DNA of 42,948 nucleotides from Candidatus Zixiibacteriota bacterium (GCA_030591625.1 JAUVAR010000002.1:1-42948); one strand, 5' to 3'. Positions 8,540-18,713 are shown, numbered from the stretch's first letter. Numbers and translations are program-made. The notes: a model not told the origin generated them from the sequence alone.

Positions 8540-8668
8540 AGTCACTTTCTGTCGTATGAAAACAAGTTATCATTTTTGGCCTTTTTCAAAGAGACCATTG
8601 ATATTTCTATCCTTTACCGTTAATATGTTGGCCATATTATTGCCAGACGATTGAAACAGAAAGTGACT
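8540..8668. repeat. Perfect 13-bp inverted repeat flanking the exporter promoter
   Basis: Arms AGTCACTTTCTGT (8540-8552) and ACAGAAAGTGACT (8656-8668) are perfect complements 103 bp apart. They bracket the promoter at 8598-8626, and the right arm ends 10 nt before the ATPase start codon. Possible roles are paired operator half-sites or a long RNA stem. No flanking target duplication was seen, so a small mobile element is less likely. Confidence 0.6.
8598..8626 (+). promoter_or_regulatory. Promoter for the ABC/RND operon
   Basis: TTGATA (8598-8603), 17-bp spacer, TAATAT (8621-8626). Start expected near 8633, about 46 nt before the TTG of the ABC ATPase. It lies centrally between the two inverted-repeat arms. 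Confidence 0.55.
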
Positions 8669-8678
8669 ATTAAAGCTT

Positions 8679-9590
8679 TTGCAGATAACAATTAACAACC
8701 TTTCCAAGCAGTACGCCGGTGGTAAGTTTGCCCTTCGCAATATTGATCTGACAATCAATAGCGGTATGTTCGGTCTTTTGGGTCCTAATGGTGCCGGCAA
8801 AACTACACTCATTCGAATTCTTGTAACTCTTCTTAAGCCATCCGAAGGAAAAGTAAAGATCAACGAATTAGACCTTCAAAAAGATCGCCGTGAAATCAGA
8901 AAGATGATCGGCTATCTACCTCAGGACTTTGCGACTTTCTCAAAACTTCATGTTTGGGAATTTTTAGATTATGCCGGTGCCATGTCGGGAATAAAATCGA
9001 GAAAGAAACGGATGTCAGAAGTTGACAGGCTTTTGGAAGAGGTTGGTTTGTTTGATGTTCGTGATCGTCGCGCCGACAAACTGTCGGGTGGTATGAAACG
9101 TCGTTTGGGAATTGCTCAAACATTAATTGGCGAACCATCGGTGATGATTGTCGATGAACCGACTGTCGGACTTGATCCCCACGAACGGCTGCGATTTAGA
9201 AATCTTCTCGCCGATCTTTCACGTAAAGAAATGATTATTATTCTTTCTACTCACATCGTAGGAGATATCTCCTCGACTTGTACCGATGTAGCACTACTCA
9301 ATAATGGTAAAATTTCATTCAATGGCTCGCCCGATGAATTGGTAGCATCGGCACAGGGTAAAGTTTGGCGTATAGTTTCGTCATCTTTGGAAATGGATAG
9401 CATAAGAGTTAAGTATCCGGTTATCTCGGCGGTACCTGCCGAAGAGGGTTTTGAGTTGCGTGTTGTGGCCAATGAAAAACCCGGACCAAACGCCCAAGTT
9501 GTCGAGCCTAATCTTGAAGATGCCTATATTCATTTCATGCAGTCAACAGGTTATGACATGAACCTTGAGTCGGGAGATAACGGATGGTAG
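8679..9590 (+). CDS. ABC transporter ATPase (ABC-2 type, partner of permease/M1 fusion)
   Basis: Cytoplasmic ATP-hydrolysing subunit of 303 residues. Walker A GPNGAGKTT at about 33-41, Q-loop YLPQDF near 81, signature LSGGMKRR near 135, Walker B VMIVDEP near 155, D-loop GLDP, H-loop STH near 190. All catalytic residues are present. The last 80 residues form a small regulatory domain ending in EPNLEDAYIHF, which closely resembles the C-terminus of the ATPase domain fused to the RND pump. The only in-frame start is TTG, since a TGA closes the frame 13 nt earlier; its ribosome site is weak. The permease/M1 gene begins 24 nt later, the usual ATPase-permease pairing. Confidence 0.95.
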   Translation: MQITINNLSKQYAGGKFALRNIDLTINSGMFGLLGPNGAGKTTLIRILVTLLKPSEGKVKINELDLQKDRREIRKMIGYLPQDFATFSKLHVWEFLDYAGAMSGIKSRKKRMSEVDRLLEEVGLFDVRDRRADKLSGGMKRRLGIAQTLIGEPSVMIVDEPTVGLDPHERLRFRNLLADLSRKEMIIILSTHIVGDISSTCTDVALLNNGKISFNGSPDELVASAQGKVWRIVSSSLEMDSIRVKYPVISAVPAEEGFELRVVANEKPGPNAQVVEPNLEDAYIHFMQSTGYDMNLESGDNGW

Positions 9591-9614
9591 TGACATCGGA
9601 AGGATTGCTATAGT

Positions 9615-12600
9615 ATGAATTTTCACTCTATCTGGACAATCGCACGCTTTGAAGCAAAGTTGTTGCTACGTTCATGGGCATTCAGAATCTTTTCTGCAGG
9701 TGGTTTTTTAATACTGCTCATAATGGATATTGCAGTAGGTTCGAAGGTCGCCGATGAACCACATTACATGGTAGCGCTCTCTTCTGCCCTTCCGTTGGCC
9801 AATCTTAAAATGCTCAATGTATATCAGGGAATCATTGCAGCATTTCTTGCAACTGAGTTCATGAAACGTGATCGCAAGCATGATACAACACAAGTCTTCT
9901 ATGTCAGGTCGTATTCCAACTGGGATTATATCTTGGGTAAGCTGGCAGGCATAACAACCGTTTTTGGATTTCTAAATATTGCTGTTCTCTTTCAGGTTTT
10001 AATAATACATCTCTTCTTCTCGCATTCACCATTCGCATGGCAGCCATACTTGTATTTTCTTGGTATAATTTCAATCCCGACATTATTCTTTATGATCGGA
10101 ATGTCGTTCCTGCTAATTACTGTCCTGCGTTCACAGGCTTTAGTTTTTGTAATCATGCTTGCCTATTCGTTGCTTGTTTTAATTATGCTCGGAGGTAAGT
10201 ATTTCAACATCTTAGATTCTTTTGCTCTGTGGCAACCGATCACTTATTCGGATTTCAATGGACTCGGTGATCTCAAGCCGTTGCTCCTGATAAGAGGTGC
10301 GTATTTCATGTTTGGGCTTGGCTTGATTTCGCTGGCTGTGCTAACGACCCGACGGCTGAGACAGTCTATCACATTCAACAGCTTAGCAGGTTTTATTGCT
10401 GTAGGTTCAATAGCTATCGCATGTACACTTGGCGTTATGCATATAAATGATTCCAAGACGGACTTAGCATATAGAGAGAAACTTAAAGAGCTATCAATTA
10501 CCAATGCTAATTATCCAACAGCGACGATACGAGATTATAAAATTGATCTCAAATTGTTAAACCGTGAAATCAATGTCGTTTCAAAAATAACAACTGTTAA
10601 TGAAACTGATACAGCTTTGGATTCGGTTTTCTTTACACTTAATCCGGGGTTGACGATTAGTTCGATTACATCGTCGGGTGCATCTGTTAACTTTGATCGC
10701 AACGAACAGATATGCTGGGTAAAACCTGACGGTCAGCTTGGAATTAATGACAGCCTGATACTCGACGTTGCATATACTGGTGCCATTGACGACAGGGTAA
10801 TGTATCTCGATATCGAACAGGAACGTCTTGATGCTCTTTATTATCTATGGATGATCAGAGTAAAAAAACAATACTCGTATTGTGAATCTGATTATTTGCA
10901 TCTTACACCTGAAGCAGCCTGGTATCCGATTGCCGGGGTTCCGCATGGTGCGGCTTTGCCTGCATCGGGAGCACAACGATTCGCAACGTATCAGCTGTCT
11001 GCAACAGTACCTGCGGGTTTGACCGTAATTTCACAAAATGATGGTGAACCAGAAATAGTCACAAACGAATCAGGCGTTACATACAAATTTACATCGGAAC
11101 AAGTATTGCCACAGATTTCGTTAACAGCCGGTAACTATGAACGACGCAGCATAGATGTTGATTCAGTAAATTATTCGCTCTACTTCCTTCCGGGACACAA
11201 TTACTTTGATGAATATTTTGAGAATGTTGGGGATACGATTGAATATCTGATTAGAGATTTGCGTAATGGTTACGAAGTACCGCTTGGTATAAAATATCCG
11301 TATTCAAATCTTTCGATAGTTGAAGTACCGGCCGGCTTCTATAGTTATGAACGATTATGGACATCTGCTCAAGAGATGGTCCAACCACAGATTGTATTCA
11401 TGCCTGAGATGGGTGTTGTTGGTGATGGTACCGATCTTGATCGCGCCAAACGAAGTGGCACGAGACGTCAGGAACGAAACAACCAGGAGGAGAGCTCTCT
11501 TGTTCTGGAGTCAGGGTATTTTAATAATTTCGTGAAGGCTGATCTTCTTGCTCAAAATGTAGCCTGGTGGGGTATCAGACGGCGTGTTGATTTTTTTGAA
11601 CCTCGCTATGAACTCTTTTCCAATTTCGTATCGTACAAGACTCGAATCGTTTCTGATCAATGGCCGGTGCTCAATCGTGCAATTGAGTCATACTATCAAC
11701 AGAGAGTGAAAGTCCCTGATGAAACATTTTCAAGAATGTGGCGTGGATTGACAGATACTGAAAAAGCAAATCTCGCTCTGAAGAGAATTCCGTTTAAGGA
11801 CTTATTATCAAATACTAAAATTGAACGTGACATCAGGCAGGCCGCTCTCACCAACAAATGTGAATACCTCCTCTTGATGATGGAAGCTAAAATTGGACCG
11901 GATATATTCTCGGAAGCTATGGATAGTTATCTTGAGAACAACGCCAACACAGTTGTACCTGAAAGTACTTTTATGCAGTTTGCATCGGAGATGACAAACA
12001 GTGATTTTGCGGGCATTGTTGACCAATGGTATGCCGACACTGTTTTAGCAGGATATTATATTGAAAATGTGGAATGCTACAAAGTTATAGATGGTGAACG
12101 AACGCGCACACAGGTTAAGTTTAAACTTACTAACCCTACAAAGACCGACGGTGCCCTTTCTGTTAACATTCGCTACAGGAAAAAGCAGGCAGACCGTCAC
12201 TCCGGACGTGACCAACCAGATTATACTCGTACACTTTTTGTACCGGCTTTGACAAGACATGAAATTGGAATTATAGTAGATGACGAAGTTTCCAATCTGC
12301 AACTTGGTACTTTTGTTTCACAGAATATCCCTTCTGTTTTACAGTCTCATTTCAGAGAACAAAAACTAAGAGATGATGAAATTATCTTTGAAGGTGAGAT
12401 CGTTGACACTTTCGACTTAAAGAGCACGGTTAATGCGAGTGAGTACGTTGTTGATAACGAGGATCTCGGATTTGAAGCTACCAACTCAGCCCGTGAAAAC
12501 TGGCTAAGACTATATCTGTTGAAACTTATCGGTGACGAAGAAGAAAATGATGTCTATCATGGCATGAGATTTTGGGATCCACCCGGAACATGGCTCGCTA

Positions 12601-12983
12601 CCACCGATCAACGATTCCATGGACGATTTATTCATTCGGCTTACTATAAAAGATCAGGAGATGGTACATCGATCGTTTCATGGGCTGCTGACTTAGAGGA
12701 GGCTGGTGACTACGATGTGTATTATTACTGCGAAGGGGAACAGCGTTTCAGATGGTGGCGCCGTAGAAATCGTGGAAAGATGGTTGATAAGGGCGAGAAA
12801 CAGTTCATTGTTCATCATGTTGATGGTTCAGACGATGTACCGCTGGACTTAAACGGGGTTGAAGAAGGTTGGAATTTCTTGGGTACTTTCAGATTTAAGT
12901 CCGGCGAGAACTGGATTGATCTAACTGATAAAACAACTGCGCAAACTATTACAGCCGATGCGATCAAGTGGGTGAAACGTTAG
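9615..12983 (+). CDS. ABC-2 permease fused to an inactive M1-peptidase-like domain and a golvesin-like C-terminal domain
   Basis: 1122 residues. Positions 1 to about 280 hold seven hydrophobic segments of an ABC-2 permease. About 290-880 resemble the M1 aminopeptidase scaffold. In the M1 zinc-site region (about 646-654, before WWG) LAQNVAWWG replaces HExxHxWWG, so both His and the Glu are gone. The downstream NEGFA segment is SNFVSY, so the third ligand is also lost. The GAMEN-like region near 570 (VPAGFYSYE) is altered too. About 985-1122 resemble the golvesin/xly-type beta domain (Y....W....AGDYDVYYY, VDGSDDV..D, W..LGTF.F..G...I.LTD, ADAIKWV). Permease/M1 fusions are known; this copy looks catalytically dead and may serve as a binding or docking module. 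AGGA lies 10 nt before the ATG. Confidence 0.85.
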   Translation: MNFHSIWTIARFEAKLLLRSWAFRIFSAGGFLILLIMDIAVGSKVADEPHYMVALSSALPLANLKMLNVYQGIIAAFLATEFMKRDRKHDTTQVFYVRSYSNWDYILGKLAGITTVFGFLNIAVLFQVLIIHLFFSHSPFAWQPYLYFLGIISIPTLFFMIGMSFLLITVLRSQALVFVIMLAYSLLVLIMLGGKYFNILDSFALWQPITYSDFNGLGDLKPLLLIRGAYFMFGLGLISLAVLTTRRLRQSITFNSLAGFIAVGSIAIACTLGVMHINDSKTDLAYREKLKELSITNANYPTATIRDYKIDLKLLNREINVVSKITTVNETDTALDSVFFTLNPGLTISSITSSGASVNFDRNEQICWVKPDGQLGINDSLILDVAYTGAIDDRVMYLDIEQERLDALYYLWMIRVKKQYSYCESDYLHLTPEAAWYPIAGVPHGAALPASGAQRFATYQLSATVPAGLTVISQNDGEPEIVTNESGVTYKFTSEQVLPQISLTAGNYERRSIDVDSVNYSLYFLPGHNYFDEYFENVGDTIEYLIRDLRNGYEVPLGIKYPYSNLSIVEVPAGFYSYERLWTSAQEMVQPQIVFMPEMGVVGDGTDLDRAKRSGTRRQERNNQEESSLVLESGYFNNFVKADLLAQNVAWWGIRRRVDFFEPRYELFSNFVSYKTRIVSDQWPVLNRAIESYYQQRVKVPDETFSRMWRGLTDTEKANLALKRIPFKDLLSNTKIERDIRQAALTNKCEYLLLMMEAKIGPDIFSEAMDSYLENNANTVVPESTFMQFASEMTNSDFAGIVDQWYADTVLAGYYIENVECYKVIDGERTRTQVKFKLTNPTKTDGALSVNIRYRKKQADRHSGRDQPDYTRTLFVPALTRHEIGIIVDDEVSNLQLGTFVSQNIPSVLQSHFREQKLRDDEIIFEGEIVDTFDLKSTVNASEYVVDNEDLGFEATNSARENWLRLYLLKLIGDEEENDVYHGMRFWDPPGTWLATTDQRFHGRFIHSAYYKRSGDGTSIVSWAADLEEAGDYDVYYYCEGEQRFRWWRRRNRGKMVDKGEKQFIVHHVDGSDDVPLDLNGVEEGWNFLGTFRFKSGENWIDLTDKTTAQTITADAIKWVKR

Positions 12984-13025
12984 AGAGATTCTTGCGTACC
13001 TGTATAGATGACTCAGAGGAGACCG

Positions 13026-14516
13026 ATGATACAATTTGATTTAATGAAACGAACATCTAAAGCTTTGCTTATTCCGTTATTACTCATTGCGATAATTGTA
13101 ATAATAGCGTCGAGCAGCAGCCAGGCCGAAACGTTCACTCTTGAACAGGCACTTGACATTGCATTCCAAAATTCCCCTACAATGAAAAATGCAGGTTGGA
13201 ATTTAGAGATTTCTCAACATAATCTTAATGCCCAGAAAGCATCACTGAAGTCGCAATTCTCGCTGAACGTCACACCGTTTTCGTGGGACAGAGGAACATC
13301 CTTTGATCCAACAACTTCTCAATATACAATAAGAGAAACCAAATCTTCCTCTGCCCGTTTTAACATTTCACAACCAATCAAATGGACTGATGGGACACTA
13401 ACTGTTTCTGAATCTATCAACTGGCAGGAAACATCTGACTCTTATTCCGGCCGCAACGACGTTACAAACTACTTAAGTTCGTTGGAACTAAGGTTCTCAC
13501 AACCAATTTTTACTTATAACCGAACCAAGATGCGGTTGAGTGAGCTTGAGCTTTCATTAGAGAATTCACAATTGAATTTTGCTTTGCAAAAACTGCAAAT
13601 TGAACGTTCAGTGACACAGGATTTCCTCGGCCTCTACCATCAATTTGAAAGTGTTAAAATTTCTCAGGAAGAATCGACCAACGCCAACGTAAGTTACGAG
13701 ATTATCTCAAACAAAGTTGAAGCGGGCATTTCTGCTCGCGAGGAACTATTTCAGGCCGATCTCACCAAAGCTAACTCGCAGGCGAACCTTGACAATAGTC
13801 GCAATCAGTATGAAAACTCATCGGACAATTTCAAACTCGCACTGGGACTTGATCTGAATATTGATGTTGAAATTGCCGCCAAACTTGAACAGGAGATTGC
13901 GAATGTTAATCTTTCTGAGGCGATCAATCATGGGCTGAAGCATAGAATGGAATTGCGTCAAAAAGATATCGATATACAGAATGCGTTATTTAATCTTACT
14001 CGTACCGGCGCTCAAAATGAGTTCTTCGGAACTCTTAATATGTCATGGGGTTTAACCGGAACCGATTCAAGCTACAAGGATATTTTTGACTCACCGTCCA
14101 AAGATCGAGGGGTTGCAATTTCATTTGATATACCTCTATTCGATTGGGGCGAGAAGAAACATCGCATGGAAGCGAGTGAGTTGGAAATTGAATCAGCTCG
14201 CCTTTCCGCCGAAGAACAACAACGCCAGATCATTCTGGAAATCAGACAGGCGTATCGCAATCTCGTCTATCAGGAATCACAAATAGCCATTGCGGATAAA
14301 AATGTAGAAAACGCACGCCGGACTTATGAACTGAATTTGGAAAGATATAAAAGTGGTGACCTTTCGTCTAAAGATATCGCTTTCTATCAAACACAACTTT
14401 CTCAGCAACGACTGAGTAAAGTCCAGGCGTTAATAAATTATAAAATAGCCCTGCTTGATCTGAAGATACGATCCCTTTGGGATTTCAGCACCGGCAAGGC
14501 GGTGCTCGAACTGTAA
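13026..14516 (+). CDS. TolC-family outer-membrane efflux protein
   Basis: Outer-membrane channel and periplasmic tunnel of about 496 residues. I use the ATG at 13026, preceded by AGAGGAG at 4 nt; the in-frame ATG at 13008 has no ribosome site. The signal peptide ends near SQA-ET, followed at once by the family opener FTLEQALDIAFQNSPTM. Two long coiled-coil halves follow (about 150-260 and 370-470), including the conserved RQAYRNLVYQ...I..A..NVE.AR.TYEL...RY..G. The length fits the OEP family. It should form the exit duct for the adaptor and the RND pumps encoded next. It follows the permease/M1 gene by 42 nt and precedes the adaptor by 12 nt. Confidence 0.93.
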   Translation: MIQFDLMKRTSKALLIPLLLIAIIVIIASSSSQAETFTLEQALDIAFQNSPTMKNAGWNLEISQHNLNAQKASLKSQFSLNVTPFSWDRGTSFDPTTSQYTIRETKSSSARFNISQPIKWTDGTLTVSESINWQETSDSYSGRNDVTNYLSSLELRFSQPIFTYNRTKMRLSELELSLENSQLNFALQKLQIERSVTQDFLGLYHQFESVKISQEESTNANVSYEIISNKVEAGISAREELFQADLTKANSQANLDNSRNQYENSSDNFKLALGLDLNIDVEIAAKLEQEIANVNLSEAINHGLKHRMELRQKDIDIQNALFNLTRTGAQNEFFGTLNMSWGLTGTDSSYKDIFDSPSKDRGVAISFDIPLFDWGEKKHRMEASELEIESARLSAEEQQRQIILEIRQAYRNLVYQESQIAIADKNVENARRTYELNLERYKSGDLSSKDIAFYQTQLSQQRLSKVQALINYKIALLDLKIRSLWDFSTGKAVLEL

Positions 14517-14528
14517 CAGGAGATTTCA

Positions 14529-15587
14529 ATGATAAACCGATTAGCAATAATCACCCTTGGCATTTGCGCCCTCTTTGTAGTAGGGTGTGAAGATGATGGC
14601 CCTGACCTGGATATTGAAGCATCTATTCCTGTCCGGGTGGATTCGGTCGCACTTAAACCGATTATGGAATTTGCATTTGCAACGGGAACGGTCAAGGCGG
14701 TCAAAGAAGCGACGCTTAGCGCACAGCAGCCGGGCTATTACCGTCTTTTGAATAACCCACGTACCGGCAAAGCGTTTGCAATGGGTGATGAAGTTAAGAC
14801 TGGTGAAATGATTGTAAGGCTGGTGAATCAGGAATTTGAAAACCAAATCGGCTTTGAATCGAAGAAACTAAATTTTGATATCTCCGAACGTGAATTTATT
14901 AAACAAAAATCGCTGTACGAAAAAGGTGGAATCACCCAACGTGAGTTGATCGACTCTGAACGTTCGTTCATCGATGCTCGTTATGGTTTAGACAATGCCA
15001 AGCTGTCACTCGATAAACTCAAGATCAAGTCTCCATTCAATGGAATCATCGTTGACCTTCCATTTTATAGTGCCAATCAACTGGTAGAATCGAACGCCCT
15101 CATTGTACAAGTTATGGACTACTCTCGTCTTTATACCGAAGTAACACTTCCGGGTAAAGAGATGGAACGAGTGAAGCGTAATCAGGAAGCCCTCATTACA
15201 AATTATGCGCACCCTGAGGATACACTCAATGGTTTTGTGTCGCAAGTCTCACCTGCACTCGATCCTGAGAGCCGTATGTTTAAACTCGGAATTGAAATTA
15301 ACAATGACTCTCTCCTTTTGAGACCGGGGATGTTTGTTAAGGCAGACATCATTGTTGACTCACGTGATTCGACCCTTGTTATCCCGAAAGATATTATTTT
15401 GGAACGTCGCGGTAATAAGACTGTCTTTGTTGTTGAAGCAGGTGTTGCCCAGGAACGAATATTACGTCTGGGCCTATCGAATCAAAAAGAAGTGGAAGTC
15501 CTTGATGGACTTGAACACAATGATCGTCTGGTCGTTGAGGGATTCGAGACCCTCCGCCCTCGCTCTAAAGTAAAGATCACTAAATAG
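14529..15587 (+). CDS. RND periplasmic adaptor (membrane-fusion) lipoprotein
   Basis: Adaptor of 352 residues joining inner-membrane pump to TolC. The signal peptide ends in a clear lipobox FVVGC, predicting a lipidated Cys20. Then come a split lipoyl domain (ATLSAQQPGY...GDEVKTGEMIVRL; later IKSPFNGIIVDLP), a helical hairpin at about 110-155 (EKGGITQRELIDSE), a beta-barrel with LPGKEMERV and L.PGMFVKADI, and a membrane-proximal domain ending LRPRSKVKI. The order matches the HlyD/AcrA family. The Cys lies close to acidic residues (CEDDGPD). AGGAG sits just before the ATG. One adaptor serves two RND pumps here, as in MdtABC-like systems (inference). Confidence 0.93.
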   Translation: MINRLAIITLGICALFVVGCEDDGPDLDIEASIPVRVDSVALKPIMEFAFATGTVKAVKEATLSAQQPGYYRLLNNPRTGKAFAMGDEVKTGEMIVRLVNQEFENQIGFESKKLNFDISEREFIKQKSLYEKGGITQRELIDSERSFIDARYGLDNAKLSLDKLKIKSPFNGIIVDLPFYSANQLVESNALIVQVMDYSRLYTEVTLPGKEMERVKRNQEALITNYAHPEDTLNGFVSQVSPALDPESRMFKLGIEINNDSLLLRPGMFVKADIIVDSRDSTLVIPKDIILERRGNKTVFVVEAGVAQERILRLGLSNQKEVEVLDGLEHNDRLVVEGFETLRPRSKVKITK

Positions 15588-15608
15588 AACTGCATCAGGT
15601 AGAATACT

Positions 15609-18600
15609 ATGTTTAGACTGGCCCGCTTTTCTGTAAAATATCCTACTACTGTTCTAATGATGATCTTAGCAATCGGTTTGCTTGGATACATTTCGTTCAC
15701 GCGACTTGGAGTTGATCTTCTTCCGGACCTGAATAACCCAAGATTATTTATTGAAGTTAATGCGGGTGAAAAACCTCCTGCTGAAATGGAACAACAATAT
15801 GTAACCGACCTTGAGGCTGTTGCTGTCAGGGGAAGTAAAGTTGAAAACGTATCGTCGATTTCACGAATAGGCAAAGCTCTTATTACAGTTGAGTACTCCT
15901 GGGATGCCGACATGGATGAGGCGTTTCTTGATCTGCAAAAATCAATAGCCGACTTCACTCAAGGTTCTGATGCCGACGAAGTTAGTGTAAGTCAACTTGA
16001 TCCCAACGCAGTTCCTATTTTGATTGCAACGTTTGCTCATCCCGAGATTGATGACCTTGACCTGCTCAGACAAACTGCGGAAAATATAATTCAGAATGAA
16101 CTGATTCGTCTGCCTGGTGTGGCAGGTGTTGATGTTGTTGGCAGTCGGGTGCGTGAAGTTGAAGTAAGGACTGATGCATTCACCCTTGAAGCTTACGGTC
16201 TCACTCTTGATGAATTGGCAGGCGCGATCGAACGTACCAATCGGAATATGACCGGTGGTTCTATAATCGAAATGGGTCGTCGATATATGATTCGCGGTGT
16301 AGGCGAACTGACCAGCCGTGAAGACTTGGAAGATATCATTGTAACATACAAAACACCTGCCGTTTCAAGAGGCTTAGGTGAACAGTTAAATAGTGAGCGG
16401 GTGCCGGTATATCTGCGTGAGGTTGCAACTGTTGAATTTGTTCTTAGTGAACCAGAAAACATTGTTCGTTCGAACGGACGTCAGTGTCTTGCGCTCGAAA
16501 TATTCAAAGAAGCACGATACAACACTATAGATGCAGCCGAGACAGCTCGTAAAAGACTTGATGAACTGCACGCTTCACTATCTGGATATGAAATTGATAT
16601 TATTCAGGATCAATCAAAATTTATTGATGCAGCTATAACAGAAGTTGAACAGACCGGTTTGGCCGGGGTCCTTCTTGCTATTATGATTCTGTTTGTTTTC
16701 CTGCGACGTATTGGTGTAACGGCAATCATAAGTATAGCGATTCCGATTTCCGTCATTGCTACTTTCAACCTGATGTACTTCAATGGCCTGTCGTTGAACA
16801 TCATGACACTTGGAGGACTCGCACTTGGCGCGGGCATGCTTGTTGATAACGCTATTGTTGTTATGGAGAATATTTTCAGACACCTTGAGTCAGGTAAATC
16901 AATTACTGAGGCTGCAATACATGGCGCGGGTGAAGTTGGCGGAGCGATTACGAGTTCAACACTTACAACAATTGTTGTTTTCCTTCCGATTGTATATCTG
17001 CATGGTGCTGCCGGTGAACTCTTCCGCGAGCAGGCCTGGACAGTTGCTTATTCGCTGATCTCATCATTATTTGTTGCACTAATCGTAATTCCAATGCTCT
17101 GCTCAAGAATGCTCAAGGATAAAAAAGCCAAAACAATTTCATCCGTTCAGTTTACAACCTACGGTAATTTTCTTAAGACCGTTATCGCCAAAAAAGGTGT
17201 TGTTGCATTTTCCGCCGCAATGCTCGTCTTGACCGCTGCATTTATTGTACCGATGGTCGGTAGTGAGTTCATGCCCCAAACTGAGCAGGGAGAGATGTTT
17301 GTTCATTTGACTTTACCGGAAGGAACTTCACTTGAACGCACAGAAGGAACAGTACGGAACATTGAAGCAATGATAGGGCAGAAATATTCTTCTTTTATCA
17401 GTAAGATATATTCTAAAGTTGGACCGACCAGCAATAACTCAGGCTCGGCTGTTGAACTAACAGATGACAATTATGCAGTCATTCATCTTGTGCTTACAGA
17501 AGCTGGTTCCGGGGCCACACATTCGCTTGTAGCTGGACTTGACGCAGAACTTAAAAACATTCCGGATGCCGAGACACGGATATCGCTTCAACAAACAGCT
17601 CTCAAGACGACGCTTGGAACAACAACCGCACCTCTCGTTGTCGAGATAAAGGGCAAAGATTTAGATGTCTTGCAGTCTTTATCGGAAGAAGTCAAACTGA
17701 CTCTTGAGTCTATTGAGCATCTTACTAATGTTGAGACGAGTTTTCGCGATGGACGCCCCGAGATCAATATTATGGTTGATCGCACAGTTGCCTCGCAGTT
17801 CTCACTTGATGCCGACAAGGTTGGTAATGATCTAAGAGCGTTGCTTTCGGGGCGTGACGCCGGACAACTTCAATACCAGGGAGATTATGCCGATATAAAG
17901 CTACGACGCCCAGAGGTTTCTTTAAGCGAACTTAACTCTATTATAATAGAAGCGCCGGGCGGACGTCAGGTCCGACTTGATGAAATCGCACGATTGATAC
18001 CATCAGTTTCAACACGAGAGATATCTCGCAACAATCAAATTAGAATTGCAAGCGTGAGTGCTCATTTGACATCGGATGAAGCGTTTGATAAAACGGCTGC
18101 AACAGTTCGTGATGCGATATCAAAAATAACGATACCACCAGAATATTCATTTGAAATCACCGGTGAAGAAAAAATGCGTCGCGAAGCGTTTGGTAATCTC
18201 AAGTTCGCTTTGTTGCTTGCAATTATACTCGTTTATATGGTTATGGCTGCACAGTTTGAATCGCTCCTGCATCCCTTTGTAATATTGCTGACTATTCCGC
18301 TCGCAGGAGTTGGCGCTGTGCTAATTCTTTTTGTGATGGGACTGCCCTTCAATGTTATGTCTTTCATTGGAATAATCATGCTTGCAGGTATAGCTGTTAA
18401 TGATTCAATTATTCTGGTGGACAGGATAAATCAGAACCGAAGGAATGGACTGGCTCTTATCGATGCAATCGTTGATGCCGGTCAGACTCGTATTCGTCCG
18501 ATTGTTATGACATCGGTAACAACAATTCTCGCACTACTTCCTCTTACAATTGGAATTGGTGAAGGAGCAGCGCTTCGTGCTCCTATGGCTCTTGCAGTTA

Positions 18601-18713
18601 TTGGTGGACTTGTTACATCAACTGCTCTTACTCTTATTGTTATACCAGCTGTTTATCATCTTATAGCTGGACGCTCTGCAATCAGTAACAGGATAACAAC
18701 CTCCGAACAATGA
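15609..18713 (+). CDS. RND-family inner-membrane transporter
   Basis: Full-length RND pump of 1034 residues with 12 predicted transmembrane helices in two halves and two large periplasmic loops. TM4 reads GMLVDNAIVVMEN, keeping the first of the two AcrB-type aspartates (second is Asn). TM10 reads GIAVNDSIILVD, where the AcrB lysine is Asn. That pattern is common in non-AcrB RND groups and suggests a changed proton relay. The start follows the adaptor by 21 nt. Its TGA overlaps the next gene's ATG (ATGA), so the two pump subunits are made in a coupled way and may form a heterotrimer. The substrate cannot be told from sequence. Confidence 0.94.
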   Translation: MFRLARFSVKYPTTVLMMILAIGLLGYISFTRLGVDLLPDLNNPRLFIEVNAGEKPPAEMEQQYVTDLEAVAVRGSKVENVSSISRIGKALITVEYSWDADMDEAFLDLQKSIADFTQGSDADEVSVSQLDPNAVPILIATFAHPEIDDLDLLRQTAENIIQNELIRLPGVAGVDVVGSRVREVEVRTDAFTLEAYGLTLDELAGAIERTNRNMTGGSIIEMGRRYMIRGVGELTSREDLEDIIVTYKTPAVSRGLGEQLNSERVPVYLREVATVEFVLSEPENIVRSNGRQCLALEIFKEARYNTIDAAETARKRLDELHASLSGYEIDIIQDQSKFIDAAITEVEQTGLAGVLLAIMILFVFLRRIGVTAIISIAIPISVIATFNLMYFNGLSLNIMTLGGLALGAGMLVDNAIVVMENIFRHLESGKSITEAAIHGAGEVGGAITSSTLTTIVVFLPIVYLHGAAGELFREQAWTVAYSLISSLFVALIVIPMLCSRMLKDKKAKTISSVQFTTYGNFLKTVIAKKGVVAFSAAMLVLTAAFIVPMVGSEFMPQTEQGEMFVHLTLPEGTSLERTEGTVRNIEAMIGQKYSSFISKIYSKVGPTSNNSGSAVELTDDNYAVIHLVLTEAGSGATHSLVAGLDAELKNIPDAETRISLQQTALKTTLGTTTAPLVVEIKGKDLDVLQSLSEEVKLTLESIEHLTNVETSFRDGRPEINIMVDRTVASQFSLDADKVGNDLRALLSGRDAGQLQYQGDYADIKLRRPEVSLSELNSIIIEAPGGRQVRLDEIARLIPSVSTREISRNNQIRIASVSAHLTSDEAFDKTAATVRDAISKITIPPEYSFEITGEEKMRREAFGNLKFALLLAIILVYMVMAAQFESLLHPFVILLTIPLAGVGAVLILFVMGLPFNVMSFIGIIMLAGIAVNDSIILVDRINQNRRNGLALIDAIVDAGQTRIRPIVMTSVTTILALLPLTIGIGEGAALRAPMALAVIGGLVTSTALTLIVIPAVYHLIAGRSAISNRITTSEQ

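Noticed and set aside
8540..8668. Miniature transposable element based on the inverted repeat
   Set aside because: No target-site duplication at either side and no second copy in the window.
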